Positions 43,330-54,160 of a stretch of DNA of 64,000 nucleotides are shown here, in pieces. The position numbers were made by a program, and so were the translations under genes. The stretch covers positions 310,001-374,000 of the forward strand of contig NZ_JACHOT010000001.1 of NCBI RefSeq assembly GCF_014200015.1, written 5' to 3'. Within the stretch, counting starts at the first letter, position 1. Each line of letters begins with the position of its first letter. Source of the DNA: Aminobacter niigataensis (GTDB taxonomy: Bacteria; Pseudomonadota; Alphaproteobacteria; Rhizobiales; Rhizobiaceae). The notes below the pieces were generated by a model. It worked only from the letters and a program-made list of their open reading frames with translations. It had not been told where the DNA came from and searched no databases.

Positions 43330-46300
43330 ATGGTTATGCTGAAGAAAATCCTGCGTCTTCTTTCCATGGCGATCTTGGTCGTCCTGGCCCTGGTCATCGG
43401 TGCGGCGGCCGTTTTCACGCTGACCGCCAAGGGTCGCGAAAACCTCGCAGGGCTGATCTCGTCAGTGGCCTCCACCGACGACCAGAAGATCAAGCTGAGC
43501 GGGCTCAACGGCATCTGGTCGGGCAACCTGACCCTCGACAACCTCGTTATCGAAGACAGGGAAGGGGCTTGGCTCGCCCTGCGCGGCGTCTCGGTCGACT
43601 GGTCGCCGCTGGCGCTGCTCTCCTTCACCTTCCGCGCCGACCGCATTGCGGCCGAGCGTATCGAGGTGGCGCGCCTCCCCAAGCCGGGCACCCAGCAGGC
43701 AAAGAGCAGCAGCGGCGGCCTGTCGCTGCCGGTGGCGCTCGACATCAGGGAAATCGACCTGCCCGAGATCGCGCTCGGCGAGGTGCTCGCCGGCACTGGC
43801 ATTGCCGAGCTCGCAGCCAAGGGCATGCTCAAGGCCGGCGGTTCGCCGCTCGGCATCGAGACCAGGCTCAACGTCGCCCGCAGCGACGGCAAGCAGGGGT
43901 CGGTCGATGCCGACATCGCCTTTGCGCCCGATGAAAACCGGCTGACGCTGAACGTCCGCGCGGCCGAGCCTGCCGGTGGCATCATCGCCAACATCCTGAA
44001 GCTGCCCAACCAGCCGGCGGTCGACCTGGTCGTGTCGGGCGAAGGGCCTCTGGCCGACTGGAGCGGCAACGGCACCTTCGCCGTCGACGGCACTGTCGTC
44101 ACCCGCATCTCCGGTACGCACAAGCTCACCGACCAGGGCAATGTCATCGCCGCCAAGGGCGACGGCGCATTCGAGGATTTCCTGCCCGCCACCCTCAAGC
44201 CGCTGCTTGCCGGCAGCACAACCTTCGATGTCGCCGGCACACGCACCACGACCGGCGGCATCGACATCGAGCGCGCCACCGTCGCCAGCAGCGCATTGAC
44301 CGCCAACGCCGCCGGTTCGCTCGATCCGGAAGGGGCTGCCGACCTGTCGCTCGACGTCAAGGCCAATGAAGGGCCGATCGTGCTCAGCCTCGGCAGCGAT
44401 GCCCAGCCTGTCACCGTTGCCATCAACGCCGCCAGCCTGCGCGCCCTGGGCGATGGCAAGGTGCCGGCAGTCGATTTCAGCGCCTCGCTGCTTTCGGTCA
44501 TCGCCGGCAACACCGAGTTGCGCGACATCGCCGCCTCTGCTCATTCCGACGGCTTCGACATCGCCAACCGCAGCGGGCCTGTTACGATCAAGCTTGGCGT
44601 GGCCGAGCTCAAGACCGACGTGGCCACGCTTGCGCCGCTGGTCGCCGGTCGGGTGTCGGTCGACATGGCCGGTTCGGTCAGCAAGACCGAGATCGCGGTG
44701 GATCAAGGCATCATCCGCAGCGATGCGCTCAATGGCGAGATGAACGCCAAGCTCAATCTTGCCGACCTTGCGCTCCAGCTCGGACTCAAGGCCGACGTGG
44801 TCTCCAGCGCGCTGCCGGCGGGCATCCGCATCGCGCTGGCCGAACGGACCCAGTTCTCGGCCACCGCCAGCCGCGATGCCGAGGGCGCCTTCGCTGCCAA
44901 TGCCATCGAGCTCACGTCAGGCGCCCTCAAGGCACAGGGCACGGCCCGCGTGCAGGGCAGCGAGATCGACGCCGATCTCAAGGGCTCTTTCGCTGACGTC
45001 TCGCTGTTGTCGAAGGACGCCAAGGGCGCCATCGATTTCGCGCTGACGGCCAAGGGTGCGCGCACCGCGCCCGACGTGTCGCTGACGGTCACCAGCGACC
45101 GCATCGAGGCGGCAGCACGTGAAATCACGGGGCTGAACCTCAAGGCGACCGGCAAGGTCGATCCAGCCAATCCGGCTGCCAATGTCGCCCTGTCGGGCGA
45201 CGTCGCCGGCCAGAAGCTTTCGGGCAGCGCCGTGCTCGCCACCGCCGACGGCACCAGCCAGATCAAGGGCCTGTCGCTTTCGCTCGGTCAGAACAAGCTG
45301 TCGGGCGATCTCGTGCTCGACAAAGGGTTCGTGCCGATCGGCACCATCAACATCGACATGCCAGACATTGGCCCGCTCGCCGCACTCGCGCTCGAAACGG
45401 CCGAAGGCGACATCCGGGGCCGTATCGACTTCACCCGCAGCGGCGATGTCCCGCAGGTCAAGGTCGAGCTGACCACGGCACAGCTCAAGCGCGGCGACCT
45501 CGCCGCCAATGCCGTCGCCGTCAACGCCGATGTGTTGAACTATCTCAAGGCGCCGGCGATCTCCGGAACGGTCAAGGCCAAGTCGGTCACCTCCGGCAAA
45601 ACAGTCATTTCCGGCATCGATGTCGATCTCAAGCGCGATGGCGAGTGGACCGGCTTCTCCGGCGGCGCCACCGTTGCCGACATTCCGGCCAAGGCAGCCG
45701 GCCGCCTCAAGGTCGGCGGCGGTGTGACGACCATCGAGCTTGCTTCGGGCGAGGCGACCATGCGTGGCATCCGCGCCGCCATCGCCCGGCCGACCACCGT
45801 CGCGATCGCTGGCGGCACGACGACTCTCGATCGTCTAACGCTGAACCTGGGCGGCGGCACGGCGACGATCTCCGGCACTGCCGGTTCGGCGCTCAATCTC
45901 AATGCGGCGCTTGCCAACGTGCCGGCATCGCTCGCCAATTCCTTCTCGCCCGGCCTCGGGGCTGCCGGTTCGATCTCGGGCACGGTCAAGGTGACGGGCG
46001 CTGCCGCCAACCCGACCGTCGGCTACGACCTCAAGGTCGCGGGCGCGGCGACGTCGCAGACCACAGGCGCCGGCTTCGGCGCCATGAACATCGGCTCCAC
46101 CGGCACGTTTGCGGGTGGCAAGCTCACCTTCCAGTCGACCATCGGCGATGGATCGGGCCTGGCGCTGAAGGGCGGCGGCACCGTCGTCACCAACCAGCCG
46201 GTAGCGCTCGACCTCAATTTCGCTGGCCCGGTGCCGTTTTCGTTCCTGACCCGCACGCTTGCGGCCCAGGGCATGCAACTGACCGGACAGGCCGACGTCA

Positions 46301-47505
46301 ACGTCCAGGTGCGCGGCCCCGCCACGTCGCCGGTCATCGGCGGCAGTGTCCGTTCGTCCGGCGCGCGTCTCCTGATCGCCCAATCGGGTATCGCAATCAA
46401 CGACATCAATCTCGACATCGGCATCGGCGGTGGTGTCGCGCGCATCAACCGGCTCACCGGTGCGTTGTCGACCGGTGGTGCGCTGACGGCCAGCGGCACG
46501 GTCGGCACCGACGCGGCGCAGGGGTTCCCGGCCGACATCGCCATCAAGATGACCGATGGCCGCTACACTGATGGCCGCGTCGTCACCGCCAATCTCGGCG
46601 GCGACATCGCCATCAAGGGGCCGCTGGTCTCGGCGCCGGTGCTTTCGGGCACCATCAACCTTGCGCGCACGGTCATCAGCATCCCGGAAAAATTCCCCGG
46701 CGCGCTGACCGCCGTCGACGTCAAGCACAAGAACGCGCCGAAGGCCGTCGTCGCCCAGCAGGAGGCGATGCGCCCGCCGGCCAAGGCCAGCGGCGGCAGC
46801 GGCGCGCTGACGCTCGACGTCACCGTCAATGCGCCCAACCAGATCTTCGTCCAGGGGCGTGGCCTCGACGCCGAACTCGGCGGCTCGCTGCGGTTGACCG
46901 GCTCGTCGGCGTCGCCGCAGGCCGTCGGCGAATTCAAGCTGCGGCGCGGCCGGCTTTCCATCTTGGGCAAGCGGCTCAACTTCACCGAAGGCTCGGTCGG
47001 CTTTTCCGGCTCGCTGGTGCCGACGATCAACTTCGCCGCCGAGACGACCGCCGGAGATGCCACCGTCACCATCCGCATCACGGGCGAGGCCAACAATCCG
47101 AAATTCGCCTTCTCTTCGGTGCCGGCACTGCCGGAAGACGAAGTGCTGGCGCGGCTGATTTTCGGCCGTTCGATGTCGAACCTGTCGCCGCTGCAGATCG
47201 CCCAGCTCGCAGATGCAGCGGCCCAGATGGCCGGCATCGGCGGCTCCACTTCGCTGCTTTCAAGCCTGCGCGCCACGCTCGGGGTCGACGATCTCGACAT
47301 CCGCACCAACGAACAGGGCGGAACATCGGTCGCCGTCGGCAAGTACCTGAACGACCGCACCTATCTCTCGATCGAGAAGGGCGACCAGCCTGGCTCCGGC
47401 AAGGCCACCATCGACCTCAACATCGGCCGTGGCGTCAAGCTGCGGGGCCAGGCCACCGACGGCGGCGAGGCCAAGGGCGGCATCTTCTACGAACGCGAAT
47501 ACTGA
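43330..47505 (+). CDS. tamB: translocation and assembly module protein TamB
   Basis: 1391 residues. An N-terminal membrane anchor (LSMAILVVLALVIGAAAVFT) is followed by a very long repetitive beta-rich middle of DUF490-type repeats that form the groove-like bridge across the periplasm. The conserved C-terminal domain shows LTLDVTVNAPNQIFVQGRGL, then GEFKLRRGRLSILGKRLNFT and ends GRGVKLRGQATDGGEAKGGI. It starts 5 bp after tamA, so they form one operon. Long low-complexity Ala/Gly/Asp repeats explain many antisense open frames here. Confidence 0.93.
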   Translation: MVMLKKILRLLSMAILVVLALVIGAAAVFTLTAKGRENLAGLISSVASTDDQKIKLSGLNGIWSGNLTLDNLVIEDREGAWLALRGVSVDWSPLALLSFTFRADRIAAERIEVARLPKPGTQQAKSSSGGLSLPVALDIREIDLPEIALGEVLAGTGIAELAAKGMLKAGGSPLGIETRLNVARSDGKQGSVDADIAFAPDENRLTLNVRAAEPAGGIIANILKLPNQPAVDLVVSGEGPLADWSGNGTFAVDGTVVTRISGTHKLTDQGNVIAAKGDGAFEDFLPATLKPLLAGSTTFDVAGTRTTTGGIDIERATVASSALTANAAGSLDPEGAADLSLDVKANEGPIVLSLGSDAQPVTVAINAASLRALGDGKVPAVDFSASLLSVIAGNTELRDIAASAHSDGFDIANRSGPVTIKLGVAELKTDVATLAPLVAGRVSVDMAGSVSKTEIAVDQGIIRSDALNGEMNAKLNLADLALQLGLKADVVSSALPAGIRIALAERTQFSATASRDAEGAFAANAIELTSGALKAQGTARVQGSEIDADLKGSFADVSLLSKDAKGAIDFALTAKGARTAPDVSLTVTSDRIEAAAREITGLNLKATGKVDPANPAANVALSGDVAGQKLSGSAVLATADGTSQIKGLSLSLGQNKLSGDLVLDKGFVPIGTINIDMPDIGPLAALALETAEGDIRGRIDFTRSGDVPQVKVELTTAQLKRGDLAANAVAVNADVLNYLKAPAISGTVKAKSVTSGKTVISGIDVDLKRDGEWTGFSGGATVADIPAKAAGRLKVGGGVTTIELASGEATMRGIRAAIARPTTVAIAGGTTTLDRLTLNLGGGTATISGTAGSALNLNAALANVPASLANSFSPGLGAAGSISGTVKVTGAAANPTVGYDLKVAGAATSQTTGAGFGAMNIGSTGTFAGGKLTFQSTIGDGSGLALKGGGTVVTNQPVALDLNFAGPVPFSFLTRTLAAQGMQLTGQADVNVQVRGPATSPVIGGSVRSSGARLLIAQSGIAINDINLDIGIGGGVARINRLTGALSTGGALTASGTVGTDAAQGFPADIAIKMTDGRYTDGRVVTANLGGDIAIKGPLVSAPVLSGTINLARTVISIPEKFPGALTAVDVKHKNAPKAVVAQQEAMRPPAKASGGSGALTLDVTVNAPNQIFVQGRGLDAELGGSLRLTGSSASPQAVGEFKLRRGRLSILGKRLNFTEGSVGFSGSLVPTINFAAETTAGDATVTIRITGEANNPKFAFSSVPALPEDEVLARLIFGRSMSNLSPLQIAQLADAAAQMAGIGGSTSLLSSLRATLGVDDLDIRTNEQGGTSVAVGKYLNDRTYLSIEKGDQPGSGKATIDLNIGRGVKLRGQATDGGEAKGGIFYEREY

Positions 47506-47739
47506 GATCGCCGACCGCGTCTTCTGACATCATAGACACAGTGTCGTGGCACTGTCGTCGATTGTCGGGACATGGGTAGATTAGCAACGACGAAGATTCC
47601 GAATGAATCCGGCGCGCATTAGCATTTTTGCGCCAACTCTGTCGCTATCACGCGAACTGCTCCCCTCCCAAAATTGCAAACTTGGCCTTGGGAACGATGA
47701 CATCCAACCGTTTTGACAACGGTAAACGGATGCGAAATG

Positions 47740-47749
47740 GTAACGTTAC
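47740..47749. promoter_or_regulatory. palindrome upstream of the peptide transporter operon
   Basis: GTAACGTTAC is a perfect 10-bp palindrome, extending as TGGTAACGTTACAG, 25 bp before ATG 47774. A TTGACA hexamer lies at 47713-47718. It could be an operator in the LacI/GntR style; no regulator is nearby. The rest of 47506-47773 shows no gene. Confidence 0.35.
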
Positions 47750-47773
47750 AGGCCAATTCAATGGGAGACGGAA

Positions 47774-49429
47774 ATGACATTCTACAAGAGCAACTCTGAT
47801 CTTGTTCCCGGCCACATCCGTGAGCTGGCGAAGAGCGCCGGGTCCGGGGAGATGGACCGCCGGGAGTTTCTGGCACTGGCGAGCGCCTTCGGCGCCACGA
47901 CGGCGATGGCCTATGGCATGCTGGGGCTGGTCGCCCCGACCGAGGCCCTGGCGCAGGAGCCCAAGAAGGGCGGTGTCATCCGCGTTTCCATGTTCGTGAA
48001 GGATCAGAAGGATCCGCGCAGCTATGACTGGCCGGAAATGGCCAACGTGACGCGCCAGTTCCTCGAGCCGCTGGTCAAGTACACCCGCACCTTCACCTTC
48101 GAGCCGGCCCTGCTCGAAAGCTGGGAAATCAACGACGACGCGACCGAGTACAAACTCAATGTGCGCAAGGGCGCGACCTGGAACAACGGCGACGAGTTCA
48201 ACGCCGACGACGTCATGTTCAACCTGCTGCGCTGGTGCGACGCTGCCGCCGAAGGCAACTCGATGGCCGCTCGCATGGGTGCGCTTGTCGATCCGGCGAC
48301 GAAGAAGGCCAAGGAAGGCGCGATCACCAAGGTCGACGACCACACGATCACCATCAAGTTCCCTGCGCCAGACATCACCTTCATTCCCGGCGTCTCGGAT
48401 TATCCGGGCATCATCGTCCACCGTGACTTCGAGAAGAACGGCTCCAACCTCGTCAGCCATCCGATCGGCACCGGGCCCTTCGAGCTGGTCTCCTATGACG
48501 TCGGTTCGAAGGCCGTGCTGAAGCGGCGTGAAAACGGCAAGTGGTGGGGCGGCGAAGCCTATCTCGATGGCATCGAGTTCATCGACTACGGTCCCGATCC
48601 GTCCGCTGCCGTCAACGCCTTCGAAGCGGGCGAAGTCGACACCAACTACGAAACCGTGGCCGACTATGTCGACATTCTCGACGGCCTTGGCCTGGTGAAG
48701 TCGGAAGTCGTGACGGCCGCGACCATCGTTGCGCGCTTCAACGTCAACAACAAGCCATACGAGAACCAGAAGGTTCGCAACGCGATGCAGATGGCGGTCG
48801 ACAACGCCACCATTCTGCAGCTTGGCTATGGCGGCCGGGGCACGGTGGCGGAAAACCACCACGTTGCACCGATCCATCCGGAATATGTCGAGCTGCCGAA
48901 GAAGGCCCGCGACGCCGCCGGTGCCAAGAAGCTGATGGAAGAGTCGGGTCACGCGGACTTCGAGCACGACCTCATCACCACCGACGAGGACTGGCACAAG
49001 AACACCGGCGACGCCATTGCCGCGCAGATCCGCGAGGCCGGCATCAAGGTCAAGCGCACGGTGCTGCCGGGCTCGACCTTCTGGAACGACTGGACCAAGT
49101 ATCCGTTCTCCATGACCACCTGGAACATGCGGCCGCTCGGCGTGCAGATCCTGGTGCTCGGCTACAAGTCCGGCGAAGCCTGGAACGAAAGCGCATTCTC
49201 CAATCCGGACTTCGACAAGAAGCTGACCGAAGCCACGGCGCAGCCCGATGTCGACAAGCGCAAGGTGCTGATGAAGGATCTCGAGCAGATCCTTCAGGAC
49301 TCGGGCATCCTGATCCAGCCCTATTGGCGGTCGCTGTTCAACCACTCCGCCGCCTATGTGAAGAACCACGGCATGCATCCGACCAACGAGCACGACTTCT
49401 ACAAGGTCTGGCTCGACAAGGAGGCCTAA
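47774..49429 (+). CDS. peptide-type ABC transporter substrate-binding protein
   Basis: 551 residues. Twin-arginine signal: [20 protein letters not shown], preceded by a long N-region. The family-5 solute-binding fold shows [60 protein letters not shown] and a C-terminal Asp-rich end. Family 5 binds peptides, opines or other ligands; the ligand is unknown. GGGAGACGG lies 4 bp before ATG 47774. First gene of a four-gene transporter operon. Confidence 0.92.
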   Translation: MTFYKSNSDLVPGHIRELAKSAGSGEMDRREFLALASAFGATTAMAYGMLGLVAPTEALAQEPKKGGVIRVSMFVKDQKDPRSYDWPEMANVTRQFLEPLVKYTRTFTFEPALLESWEINDDATEYKLNVRKGATWNNGDEFNADDVMFNLLRWCDAAAEGNSMAARMGALVDPATKKAKEGAITKVDDHTITIKFPAPDITFIPGVSDYPGIIVHRDFEKNGSNLVSHPIGTGPFELVSYDVGSKAVLKRRENGKWWGGEAYLDGIEFIDYGPDPSAAVNAFEAGEVDTNYETVADYVDILDGLGLVKSEVVTAATIVARFNVNNKPYENQKVRNAMQMAVDNATILQLGYGGRGTVAENHHVAPIHPEYVELPKKARDAAGAKKLMEESGHADFEHDLITTDEDWHKNTGDAIAAQIREAGIKVKRTVLPGSTFWNDWTKYPFSMTTWNMRPLGVQILVLGYKSGEAWNESAFSNPDFDKKLTEATAQPDVDKRKVLMKDLEQILQDSGILIQPYWRSLFNHSAAYVKNHGMHPTNEHDFYKVWLDKEA

Positions 49430-49547
49430 GCGGTCCACTGTTGAAGGGGGGGACGTTCGCCGTCCCTCCCACTGTTCGCCAGGCAGTCCCGGTGATGTCG
49501 GGACCACCTGATACGAAGCCCAACCCAGTAGCAGGCAGGGGGCGACA

Positions 49548-50585
49548 GTGCTTTCATTCATCCTCAGGCGCCTCGGCACCATCGCGCTGACGATGCTGTG
49601 CCTGACGCTCGTCGTCTTTTTCCTGATCAACCTCGATCCCAACCTGAAGAAGCTGGCGATCAGCCAGACCGAGATGCGCTCCACCACCGAGCAGCTCGAA
49701 AGCTGGCTGCAGCGCAACGGCTATCGGCAGAACTTCTTCGTCCGCTACGGCCAATGGCTCGGCGTGATGCCGAAGCAGCCGAACATCGACCCGGCCACCG
49801 GCCAGGCCGTGCCGCGCTTTTCCTTCTGCAACGAACCGTCAGTGCCGCAATTCTCCGGCGTGCTGCAAGGCGATTTCGGCTGCTCGACCAAGTTCAAGAC
49901 CACAGTCGCGTCAAAGCTGTTTCCGGCACTCGGCGCCACCGGCATCCTGATGTTCTGGGTCATGGTGACCATGGTGCCCATTGCGCTTCTGGTCGGCATC
50001 TTCGCCGGCATGCGTGAGGGATCGCGCACCGACCGCACGCTGTCGGTGGCCTCGATCGCCACCACGGCAACGCCCGAATATGTCTCCGGCGTCATCTTCA
50101 CTGTCATCTTCGCCTCATGGCTGGGCTGGTTCAACGGCTCGGCGGCGAGCGCCACCTCGCAGGGCATCACCTTCTACAATTTCACCCTGCCGGTGATGAC
50201 GATGGCGATCTACGGCATCGGCTACATCGCTCGCATGACCCGCGCCTCGATGGTCGAGGTCATGACCCAGCAATATATCCGTACCGCCCGGCTCAAGGGA
50301 CTGAGCTTCGGCAATGTGGTGGTCAAGCATGCGCTACGCAACGCGCTGATCGCGCCGTTCACCGTCATCATGCTGCAGTTCCCGTGGCTGCTCACCGGCG
50401 TGGTCATCGTCGAGGTGATGTTCCGCTACCAGGGGTTTGGCTTCACGCTGTTCGAGGCCGCCGGCAACAACGACATCGACCTCCTGCTCGGCTGCTCGCT
50501 GGTGTCGGTGTTTATCGTGCTCATCACCCAGCTCATCTCCGACATAGGCTACGCCTATCTCAATCCCCGCATCCGGGTTCAGTAG
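49548..50585 (+). CDS. peptide-type ABC transporter permease (DppB-like)
   Basis: 345 residues. Starts at GTG 49548 after GGGGGCGAC. Six or more membrane segments; coupling loop RMTRASMVEVMTQQYIRTAR, then LKGLSFGNVVVKHALRNALI and TGVVIVEVMFRYQGFGFTLF. The long periplasmic insert after the first segment is normal for this DppB-like family. Starts 118 bp after the binding-protein gene. Confidence 0.9.
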   Translation: MLSFILRRLGTIALTMLCLTLVVFFLINLDPNLKKLAISQTEMRSTTEQLESWLQRNGYRQNFFVRYGQWLGVMPKQPNIDPATGQAVPRFSFCNEPSVPQFSGVLQGDFGCSTKFKTTVASKLFPALGATGILMFWVMVTMVPIALLVGIFAGMREGSRTDRTLSVASIATTATPEYVSGVIFTVIFASWLGWFNGSAASATSQGITFYNFTLPVMTMAIYGIGYIARMTRASMVEVMTQQYIRTARLKGLSFGNVVVKHALRNALIAPFTVIMLQFPWLLTGVVIVEVMFRYQGFGFTLFEAAGNNDIDLLLGCSLVSVFIVLITQLISDIGYAYLNPRIRVQ

Positions 50586-50597
50586 GGAGACGGCCGC

Positions 50598-51755
50598 ATG
50601 CAGATCGAATATATCGGCGCCTTCCAGATCTTCCTTGGCGTGCTCGCCCGCTTCTGGCCGGTGTGGCTGGCGATGGCCATCGTGCTGGCCGCCAGCTTCA
50701 ATTTCCGCAAGAATCTCGGCCTCTACGGCCAGCTCTACGATTCCGGCGTCGGCATCGCCGGCCTGTTCATCTGCTTCTTCTGGCTGTTCACCGCGATCTT
50801 CGCGACCCAGGTCGCGCCGTTCGACCCGCTCAGCCAGATTCCGGTCATGAAGGATGCGCTGCCCGGCGCTGTCGAGCCGGCATCCGGGCTGACCTACCTC
50901 TTCGGCGGCGACAAGCTGGCGCGCGACGTCTTTTCGCGCATGGTCTATGGCAGCCAGATCGTGCTGATCATCGCACCTGCGGCCACCATGTTCGCGGTGA
51001 TGGTCGGCATCACGCTCGGCCTGCCGGCGGGCTATTACGGCGGGCGCATCGACTCCGTCCTGTCGTTCCTCGCCAACCTCGTGCTGGCCTTCCCGGTGAT
51101 CCTGCTGTTCTACCTGCTGGTCACGCCTGGGATCATGGACACGCCCATCCCCTATGCGCTGGCCGGGCTGTTCTTCCTGTTCCCGATCATCTTCTTTTCG
51201 GTGCTGTTCTACACCCGCTTCAAGGACCGGCCCGACCGCATCTATCTCCTGCTCGGCATCACGCTGTTGTTCGGCGGCTGGATCTACGCCGGCCTCGTCT
51301 TCAACGCAGATCCGTTCGGCATCGTCTCGATCGAGCCCAACCAGCTCAATATCTTCGTCGCCGTCGTCTTCGCCTCCAGCCCCGGCGTGTTCCGCATCGT
51401 CCGCGGTCTCACCATGGACATCAAGACGCGCGACTACGTGGCCGCGGCCCAGACCCGCGGCGAAACGCCGTGGTACATCATGCTGTGGGAGATCCTGCCC
51501 AATGCTCGCGGGCCGCTGATCGTCGATGCCTGCCTGCGCATCGGCTACACCACCATCCTGCTCGGCACGCTCGGCTATTTCGGCCTCGGCCTGGCGCCCG
51601 AAAGCCCCGACTGGGGCACGGCGATCAAGGATGCCAGCCGCCTGTTGCGCTCCTTCATTCATCCGGCACTGCCGCCGACAATTGCGCTGATGTCCTTCGT
51701 GCTCGGCCTCAACCTTCTTGCCGATGCGCTGCGCGAACAATCGATGAAGGACTGA
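50598..51755 (+). CDS. peptide-type ABC transporter permease (DppC/YejE-like)
   Basis: 385 residues. Conserved parts: LTYLFGGDKLARDVFSRMVY, then GSQIVLIIAPAATMFAVMVG and KTRDYVAAAQTRGETPWYIM. A hydrophobic insert (about residues 180-235) makes it longer than DppC. Starts 12 bp after the first permease stop; AGGGAG (50584-50589) is the ribosome site. Confidence 0.9.
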   Translation: MQIEYIGAFQIFLGVLARFWPVWLAMAIVLAASFNFRKNLGLYGQLYDSGVGIAGLFICFFWLFTAIFATQVAPFDPLSQIPVMKDALPGAVEPASGLTYLFGGDKLARDVFSRMVYGSQIVLIIAPAATMFAVMVGITLGLPAGYYGGRIDSVLSFLANLVLAFPVILLFYLLVTPGIMDTPIPYALAGLFFLFPIIFFSVLFYTRFKDRPDRIYLLLGITLLFGGWIYAGLVFNADPFGIVSIEPNQLNIFVAVVFASSPGVFRIVRGLTMDIKTRDYVAAAQTRGETPWYIMLWEILPNARGPLIVDACLRIGYTTILLGTLGYFGLGLAPESPDWGTAIKDASRLLRSFIHPALPPTIALMSFVLGLNLLADALREQSMKD

Positions 51756-51765
51756 GGAGAGCGTC

Positions 51766-53898
51766 ATGAACGAGACCGTCAGAAACGCTGCCGCCGAACC
51801 GATCATCGAGATCGAAAACCTGTCGATCTCGTTCTTCACCCGCCGCGGCGAAATCCCTGCGGTGATGGATTTTTCCTGCACCGTCATGCCGGGCGAGGCG
51901 ATGGGCATCGTCGGCGAAAGCGGCTGCGGCAAGTCGACCGTGTCGCTCGGCATCATGCGCGACCTGTCCAATATCGGAAAGATCGTCGGCGGCCGCATCA
52001 AGTTCCAGGGCAAGGACATGGGCGACATGTCCGACGAGGAGCTGCGCTCCATCCGTGGCAACAAGATCGCCATGATCTACCAGGAGCCGATGGCCAGCCT
52101 GAATCCGGCGATGAAGGTCGGCCAGCAGCTGATGGAAGTGCCGATGATCCACGACAAGGTGTCGAAGGAAGAGGCTTACCAACGCGCACTGGAAATGGTC
52201 CGCTCCGTCAAGCTGCCCGACCCCGAGCGCATGATGCGCTCCTTCCCGCACCAGCTCTCCGGCGGCCAGCAGCAGCGCATCGTCATTGCCATGGCGCTGC
52301 TGTCCAATCCGGCGCTGCTTTTGCTCGACGAACCGACGACCGCGCTCGACGTCACCGTCGAGGCCGGCATCGTGCAACTGGTCAAGGGGCTCGGCAAGCA
52401 GTTCGGCACCTCGATGATCTTCGTGTCGCACAATCTCGGGCTGATCCTCGAGACCTGCGACCGCATCACGGTGATGTATTCGGGCGAGGCGGTGGAGACC
52501 GGCTCGATCAAGGACGTCTTCGATCGCATGCGCCACCCCTATACGCAGGGGCTGTTCCGCTCGATCCCGCTGCCCGGCGCCGACAAGAATTCGCGGCCGC
52601 TGGTCGCCATTCCCGGCCAGTTGCCGCTGCCGCACCAGCGCCCCAAGGGCTGCAATTTCGGTCCGCGCTGCCACCACTTCGTCGAGGGCCTGTGCAACGC
52701 CGACGAAATCCCGATGATCCCGGTAGCCGGCCATGCCGGCCATTTCAGCCGCTGCGTGCGCTTCAACGAGATCGACTGGACGGCCATGCCGCCAGGTGCC
52801 GAAAAGAAGCACGCGCCGGTCAAGCCGGGCGCGCCGGTGCTGAAGATAGACGACCTGAAGAAATACTACCGCGTCGGCGGCAGCGAGGTCTTCGGTTCGA
52901 GCGAGGGCAGGGTGGTCAAGGCCAACGAGACCATCAGCTTCGAGGCGCGCGAATCCGAGACCGTCGCCATCGTCGGCGAGAGCGGCTGCGGCAAGTCAAC
53001 CTTGGCCAAAGTGCTGCTCGGCCTCGAGACGGCAAGTTCCGGCAAGGTGCTGCTCGGTAACAAGGAAATCCAGTCGACCGGCATCGAGGACCGCGACGTC
53101 GCTACCGTGTCGGCGATCCAGATGGTGTTCCAGAACCCGTTCGACACGCTGAACCCCAGCCATTCGGTGGGATCGCAGATCGTCCGTACGCTGGAAAAGT
53201 TCAAGATCGGCAAGACCGCCTCGGACCGCAAGCAGCGCATGCTGGAGCTGCTGGACCTCGTCAAGCTTCCCCGCGCCTTCGCCGAGCGCATGCCGCGCCA
53301 GCTGTCGGGCGGGCAGAAGCAGCGCATCGGCGTTGCCCGTGCCTTTGCCGGCGAGGCCAGGGTAGTGGTGGCCGACGAGCCGGTGTCGGCACTCGACGTC
53401 TCCGTCCAGGCGGCAGTCACCGAGCTTTTGATGGACATCCAGCGCAAGTCGAAGACGACGATGCTGTTCATCAGCCACGACCTGTCCGTGGTGCGCTACA
53501 TCGCCGATCGCGTGGTGGTCATGTATCTCGGCCACATCGTCGAGCAGGGCACCACCGACCAGATATTCTCGCCGCCCTACCACCCCTATACGGAGGCACT
53601 GCTCTCGGCGATCCCGATTGCCGATACGTCGGTGGTGAAAAAGCACATCGTGCTGGAAGGCGACATTCCCTCGGCGATGAACCCGCCGTCGGGCTGCCCG
53701 TTCCAGACACGCTGCCGCTACAAGAGCCAGGTGCCGGGCAATCTGTGCGAAACGCAGGTGCCGCCGGTGCGCGAGCTGGGCGATGGCCACCAGATCAAAT
53801 GCCACCTGCCGCCAAGTGTCTTCGACGCCATGGAGCCGGTCATCAGCATGGGCAAGGGTGCTGCACCTGGCGCGCACGATGTGACGCCGGAAGCGTGA
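51766..53898 (+). CDS. fused dual ATPase of the peptide-type ABC transporter
   Basis: 710 residues containing two complete ABC domains. First: GESGCGKSTVSLGIMRDL, LSGGQQQRIVIAMALL, LLLLDEPTTALDVTVEAG. Second: GESGCGKSTLAKVLLGLE, LSGGQKQRIGVARAFA, VVVADEPVSALDVSVQAA. Each is followed by an oligopeptide-type C-terminal region with Cys (RCHHFVEGLC; RCRYKSQVPGNLC). This replaces separate DppD and DppF. GAGGAGAG precedes ATG 51766, 10 bp after the permease stop. Confidence 0.93.
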   Translation: MNETVRNAAAEPIIEIENLSISFFTRRGEIPAVMDFSCTVMPGEAMGIVGESGCGKSTVSLGIMRDLSNIGKIVGGRIKFQGKDMGDMSDEELRSIRGNKIAMIYQEPMASLNPAMKVGQQLMEVPMIHDKVSKEEAYQRALEMVRSVKLPDPERMMRSFPHQLSGGQQQRIVIAMALLSNPALLLLDEPTTALDVTVEAGIVQLVKGLGKQFGTSMIFVSHNLGLILETCDRITVMYSGEAVETGSIKDVFDRMRHPYTQGLFRSIPLPGADKNSRPLVAIPGQLPLPHQRPKGCNFGPRCHHFVEGLCNADEIPMIPVAGHAGHFSRCVRFNEIDWTAMPPGAEKKHAPVKPGAPVLKIDDLKKYYRVGGSEVFGSSEGRVVKANETISFEARESETVAIVGESGCGKSTLAKVLLGLETASSGKVLLGNKEIQSTGIEDRDVATVSAIQMVFQNPFDTLNPSHSVGSQIVRTLEKFKIGKTASDRKQRMLELLDLVKLPRAFAERMPRQLSGGQKQRIGVARAFAGEARVVVADEPVSALDVSVQAAVTELLMDIQRKSKTTMLFISHDLSVVRYIADRVVVMYLGHIVEQGTTDQIFSPPYHPYTEALLSAIPIADTSVVKKHIVLEGDIPSAMNPPSGCPFQTRCRYKSQVPGNLCETQVPPVRELGDGHQIKCHLPPSVFDAMEPVISMGKGAAPGAHDVTPEA

Positions 53899-53955
53899 GG
53901 GGGCGAGGGGCGTGGAGAGGTTTTCCACGCTGTAGCTCCTGAATTTTTGCCGATG

Positions 53956-54160
53956 GCGATCCTTCGCACCCCCCTCTGGCCTGCCGGCCATCTCCCCCAC
54001 AAGGAGGGAGATTAGTCTCGTCGCCGGCGGCGCCCATTCTGCAACGTCGTAAAGGATAAGCCTTGCGATATTGGCGATTAACTGCGGCGCCGATGAAGGC
54101 GTGATCTCCCTCCTTGTGGGGGAGATGGCCGGCAGGCCAGAGGGGGGTGCGAAGGATCGC
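53956..54160. repeat. perfect 57-bp inverted repeat
   Basis: The arms 53956-54012 and 54104-54160 are exact reverse complements over all 57 bases, separated by 91 bp. The arms contain CCCCCTCTGGCCTGCCGGCC and CCCACAAGGAGGGAG words. No gene lies inside and no target duplication is obvious. It lies 57 bp after the ATPase gene stop and could act as a terminator or be a MITE-like mobile repeat. Confidence 0.9.
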
